Below, in pieces: positions 61,348 through 64,000 of a stretch of 64,000 nucleotides of DNA (position 1 is its first letter; each line of letters begins with the position of its first letter). The DNA lies in contig WNNJ02001213.1 in the NCBI GenBank assembly GCA_012934845.2, forward strand, positions 62,001-126,000, read 5' to 3'. Origin of the DNA: Pomphorhynchus laevis. Lineage: Eukaryota; Acanthocephala; Palaeacanthocephala; Echinorhynchida; Pomphorhynchidae. A program made the position numbers and the translations under genes. The notes under the pieces are model-generated. The model was not told the DNA's origin and made no database searches. It saw only the letters and a program-made list of their open reading frames with translations.

Positions 61348-61503
61348 CCAATTGTTTATGGTGGAAGTCGTACTTTAGAAAGTTTTATCATGTTTATTGA
61401 AACTGAAGGAATATCAGAATCAGCAATTGTGGACAAGGATAAATCCATGCCTACAGTCGAAAAGGAGTCAGTAGCACTTCCAGCAAAAGAAGAATTTAAT
61501 TAA
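61348..61503 (+). CDS. Protein disulfide isomerase, last-exon fragment
   Basis: After an acceptor (GAAAATATTCAG, end 61347) the frame reads PIVYGGSRTLESFIMFIETE, then an acidic/polar tail ending LPAKEEFN and a stop. The block P..Y.G.RTLE.F..F.E is the end of the last thioredoxin (a-prime) domain of PDI/P4HB-type enzymes, which form and shuffle disulfides in the ER. A KDEL-like end would be expected; the visible end is KEEFN. The exon lies antisense within a 4-kb RhoGEF intron, and no CGHC-bearing exon is found on the plus strand nearby. Most likely an isolated gene fragment, less likely the end of a gene with very long introns. Confidence 0.6.
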   Translation, partial: PIVYGGSRTLESFIMFIETEGISESAIVDKDKSMPTVEKESVALPAKEEFN

Positions 61504-62264
61504 ATATTTTCCTGAATCTACATAGTACTATCTAATATATCGTATATATTATAATTTGTTATAAATTGCCTGATGTCGAAACTATTTAACTATTATAATT
61601 ATTTTTCTTTCTATTAAAGTAGCTCTATAATATTTGGTTTAAACTCAATTTTCGCATATATGTACAAATGATTGAATAACAGTTGTTTCGAATTTCTATT
61701 TAATTTGATTGTTTGAACGATAAACTGAATATTCAACAGATTTCGTGATGAGATTGAAATGTAATGGTATATTATGGTGTCAAATTTCAAGTACTAATTT
61801 AAAATATCAGCTTAATGACATTTTTAAAATGACAACCTCACAACTTTTTTATTTTATGATTAAATTTTCAAGATCAAGTTATACTTAACTTATGAAATAT
61901 ATATAGAAGTCGTACTTGACGTTATAATTTGCTAAAACTTTATGGTTGGAACAAACTTGACAAATCATAAAATATCATTGGATACTTACAAATCATTAAA
62001 TTATTATTGGATACTTATTATCAACCTGTTAAAATTGTCTATAATAAATTAGTTTCTCTTGTGTATTTTAAATAGTCGGCAAAATGGATAGTTCGATAAA
62101 TCAAAATGTACCTTAATTAACAGTCATGCAAATATACAATGATATTTAACTAGGATACATGTTAATTGCAATATTATGTGCTTTTCGATCAAAGCAGTGG
62201 ATAGTAAATTCTATAGTCAGAGGATTTATAAATAGTCAAATGAATTTGAAGGTTTTTAATCTTC

Positions 62265-62292
62265 AAAACCTTCAAATGCATTTGAAGGTTTT
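62265..62292. repeat. Perfect 28-bp palindrome
   Basis: AAAACCTTCAAATG and its exact inverse, with no loop. A further inverse copy of the same unit (ATTTGAAGGTTTTT) starts at 62244, so the unit is present three times in alternating orientation. Confidence 0.85.
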
Positions 62293-62502
62293 GTACTACA
62301 CACATAATAATATTATGTAATATAAGTAGTTTATAGCTTAACCACTTGAACACTTTTATGGCCCACCTTTAATTGCCAATATGTACGCAAAATCAGGTTT
62401 AGTTACTAAACCGATTATCGTATTAAAAATATAGTATGTGCAGTATAACAGTTTTAGAAAGAAGGGAACAATTGATTTGTACTAATATATAGGAGAACAT
62501 AC

Positions 62503-62754
62503 CATTTGAATAAGTTGATCGTCGGTTTTCCAATTATTAAAATCATCGCTTTTGCAATCAGCAATTACATTTTCTGAACAGGAACGGTTTCTTTGTTGTT
62601 GATTTTGCTGATGCAGTTTTGGTAACAATTCCTGTTCAAAATATGAACTCTTTGGCTGAGAATAAGATATATTTGTGTATGAAGAAGCTCTTTTAGCTTG
62701 AAGATTTATTTCATTTCCTTTTTGAATATCTAATGCATCGCGATCCCCGCCACG
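62503..62754 (-). CDS. Probable upstream exon of the RhoGEF gene
   Basis: The acceptor ATGTTATTTAG ends at 62755 and the donor GTATGT starts at 62502. The 252-nt exon is fully open in one frame: RGGDRDALDIQKGNEINLQ, ASSYTNISYSQPKSSYFEQE, a Gln-rich stretch (LHQQNQQQRN), then SCSENVIADCKSDDFNNW. No domain is recognised; composition suggests a disordered linker. It lies on the same strand upstream of the DH exons, fitting the low-complexity linker before the second GEF unit. It ends in phase 0 whereas the first DH exon found starts with one completing base, so at least one exon between them is missing or the frame assignment of one end is off. Confidence 0.6.
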
Positions 62755-63734
62755 CTAAATAACATTTAAAATAAAATCATAAAATTTAAGTAACTTCATA
62801 AGATGATTACAATTTTAAGAAACAACGTTATCATCACCCTAATGAATGATGTATGTGATTAATCGATGAGATAAATATCAAATTCAAACGTTAATGCTAT
62901 AAAAAATTCCAATACAAAATAAAATAGTTTTGGCTGTCATGCTAAAACTTTCAGCAAAATACATGAGAATTCATTGATATTATAGCGTCGAAATATCACA
63001 ATGTGAATCTAAAATTTTGCATAATTGAACGTGATTAACTACAATTAAATTATTTAATGCTCATAAAGAAGAAATTCAAAGATTTGACGAATATCATGCG
63101 CGTTTCCTCCGAGTTTTGATTTTCCTGTTAATGTTTGGATAATAGTATATTCAGATATATTCTAATAATATATATAATTTTATAAAAAATATATAAAAAT
63201 ATATTTATATTCGCAAATGTATTTGGATATAAAACAAATTTATAACTTTGTAGATTATAGGTTATAACTATAGAGAAATGATATAATTTATTAGTTTATA
63301 AATTAGTTATGTTTGAAACTTAGAAAAATAAAGTAAGTTTTTCATAATAAAATCAAAAAGACATTTTTCAAACAGTTTATAATATTAATTGTGTGATAGT
63401 TTTTTAAAAATTTAAAAATTAACAAAAGCATGTCCTGTAAACTTATATAAAATTTTACAAAATAACGAAATATATTCAACAAATAATAATTGTTTTTTTT
63501 ATATAAACACAATTTACTACTCGCAGCGACAAATAATTTGTATAATTTAATCACTTTATAAAAATTGGTTCAAATTCGAATCAAAAGTAATATTTATCGC
63601 ATCATCAAGTATTACGAATTAGAACTGGGCAACGACAATCAGTTAGTAGAGTATGTGGCAATTATCATTACCTTCAAAGACAAAATAATTTGATTATAAA
63701 TTATAATTATAATTTGATTGTATAAAGAATTATT

Positions 63735-63960
63735 AAAGTCAGATCAAAGAAAAGAGGAAATTCTTTATATTTCGCTAACTTCTGTTAGCATCTTCAGATT
63801 TTACTCTTCTGTAATTTACTTCTTCTAAATAACATCTTTTGTAATTTTCTGAAGATGGCAACAGAGGTTAGCGAAATATCAAATAAAATGTTCCTTTCTT
63901 TGATACAGCTCCAATAATTGTTTGCCAATAATGCATCAGTATTAACTATTTAAAATCGTT
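63735..63960. repeat. Fold-back element with paired hairpin motifs
   Basis: Left minus-strand motif 63767-63799 (CTGAAGATGCTAACAGAAG then TTAGCGAAATA) faces right plus-strand motif 63849-63880 (CTGAAGATGGCAACAGAGG then TTAGCGAAATATC). The arms extend outward about 60 bp each: TTAAAGTCAGATCAAAGAAA at left, TTTCTTTGATACAGCTCC and AATAATTGTTTGCC at right. The centre repeats TTGTAATTTTCTGAAGAT-like sequence. Best-preserved member of the GCTAAC subfamily together with 37489-37620. Confidence 0.85.
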
Positions 63961-64000
63961 AGACAGTGCTATGGAGCCAATGTTCTGCAGTTATCGAGAA

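Noticed and set aside
57993-63554. Several short plus- and minus-strand frames in the RhoGEF introns
   Set aside because: Apart from the PDI exon they lack motifs and splice sites, or belong to the 370-bp repeats.

Overview
This is an animal nuclear DNA window, very AT-rich, with no bacterial features. Four host loci can be recognised, three of them with very short introns (46 to 68 nt: 48, 48, 53, 47, 50, 68, 46, 50 nt). The rest is mostly debris of Penelope-like elements (PLEs), RTE-type and other LINEs, and fold-back DNA. AT-richness, tiny introns, weak polypyrimidine tracts at acceptors and PLE/RTE content fit a fast-evolving invertebrate such as a flatworm. I cannot name the species.

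Host genes. (1) 6497-7249 (+): a compact one-exon ATF7IP/Windei-like protein, with a SUMO-interacting motif and a C-terminal fibronectin-III domain. (2) 20.7-38.2 kb (+): the B9-domain transition-zone gene MKS1. At least nine exons were assembled by reading splice sites, phases and conserved motifs. Its introns hold a whole PLE, a 180-bp satellite and several fold-back elements. (3) 49055-49350 (-): a ZMAT5-like matrin zinc-finger protein (minor-spliceosome 20K type) with a 50-nt intron. (4) 53.6-62.8 kb (-): a Trio/kalirin-type RhoGEF. The exons encode DH, PH and a last SH3 domain, followed at once by a stop. Two single-exon gene fragments are also seen: a ubiquilin-like UBA exon at 14.1-14.2 kb (-), and the last exon of a protein disulfide isomerase at 61.35-61.50 kb (+), lying antisense inside the RhoGEF.

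Mobile DNA. A Ty3/Gypsy integrase fossil lies at 1.4-2.2 kb. The best PLE reverse transcriptase is at 17.7-18.8 kb, with further copies and dozens of 3-prime tails in both orientations. A PLE GIY-YIG endonuclease piece sits between inverted arms at 49.75-50.58 kb. The best RTE-type LINE is at 50.85-53.1 kb. Its 5-prime end folds as an HDV-like self-cleaving ribozyme and is followed by two tandem 5-prime monomers.

Most unusual is a family of small hairpins of fixed architecture, in which a 6-bp stem is followed directly by GAAATAT. At least four subfamilies keep the shape while the stem bases change together. The hairpins usually lie as head-to-head pairs in long palindromes. The window also has many perfect short inverted duplications with 0-6 nt loops, and several local tandem duplications that split exons.
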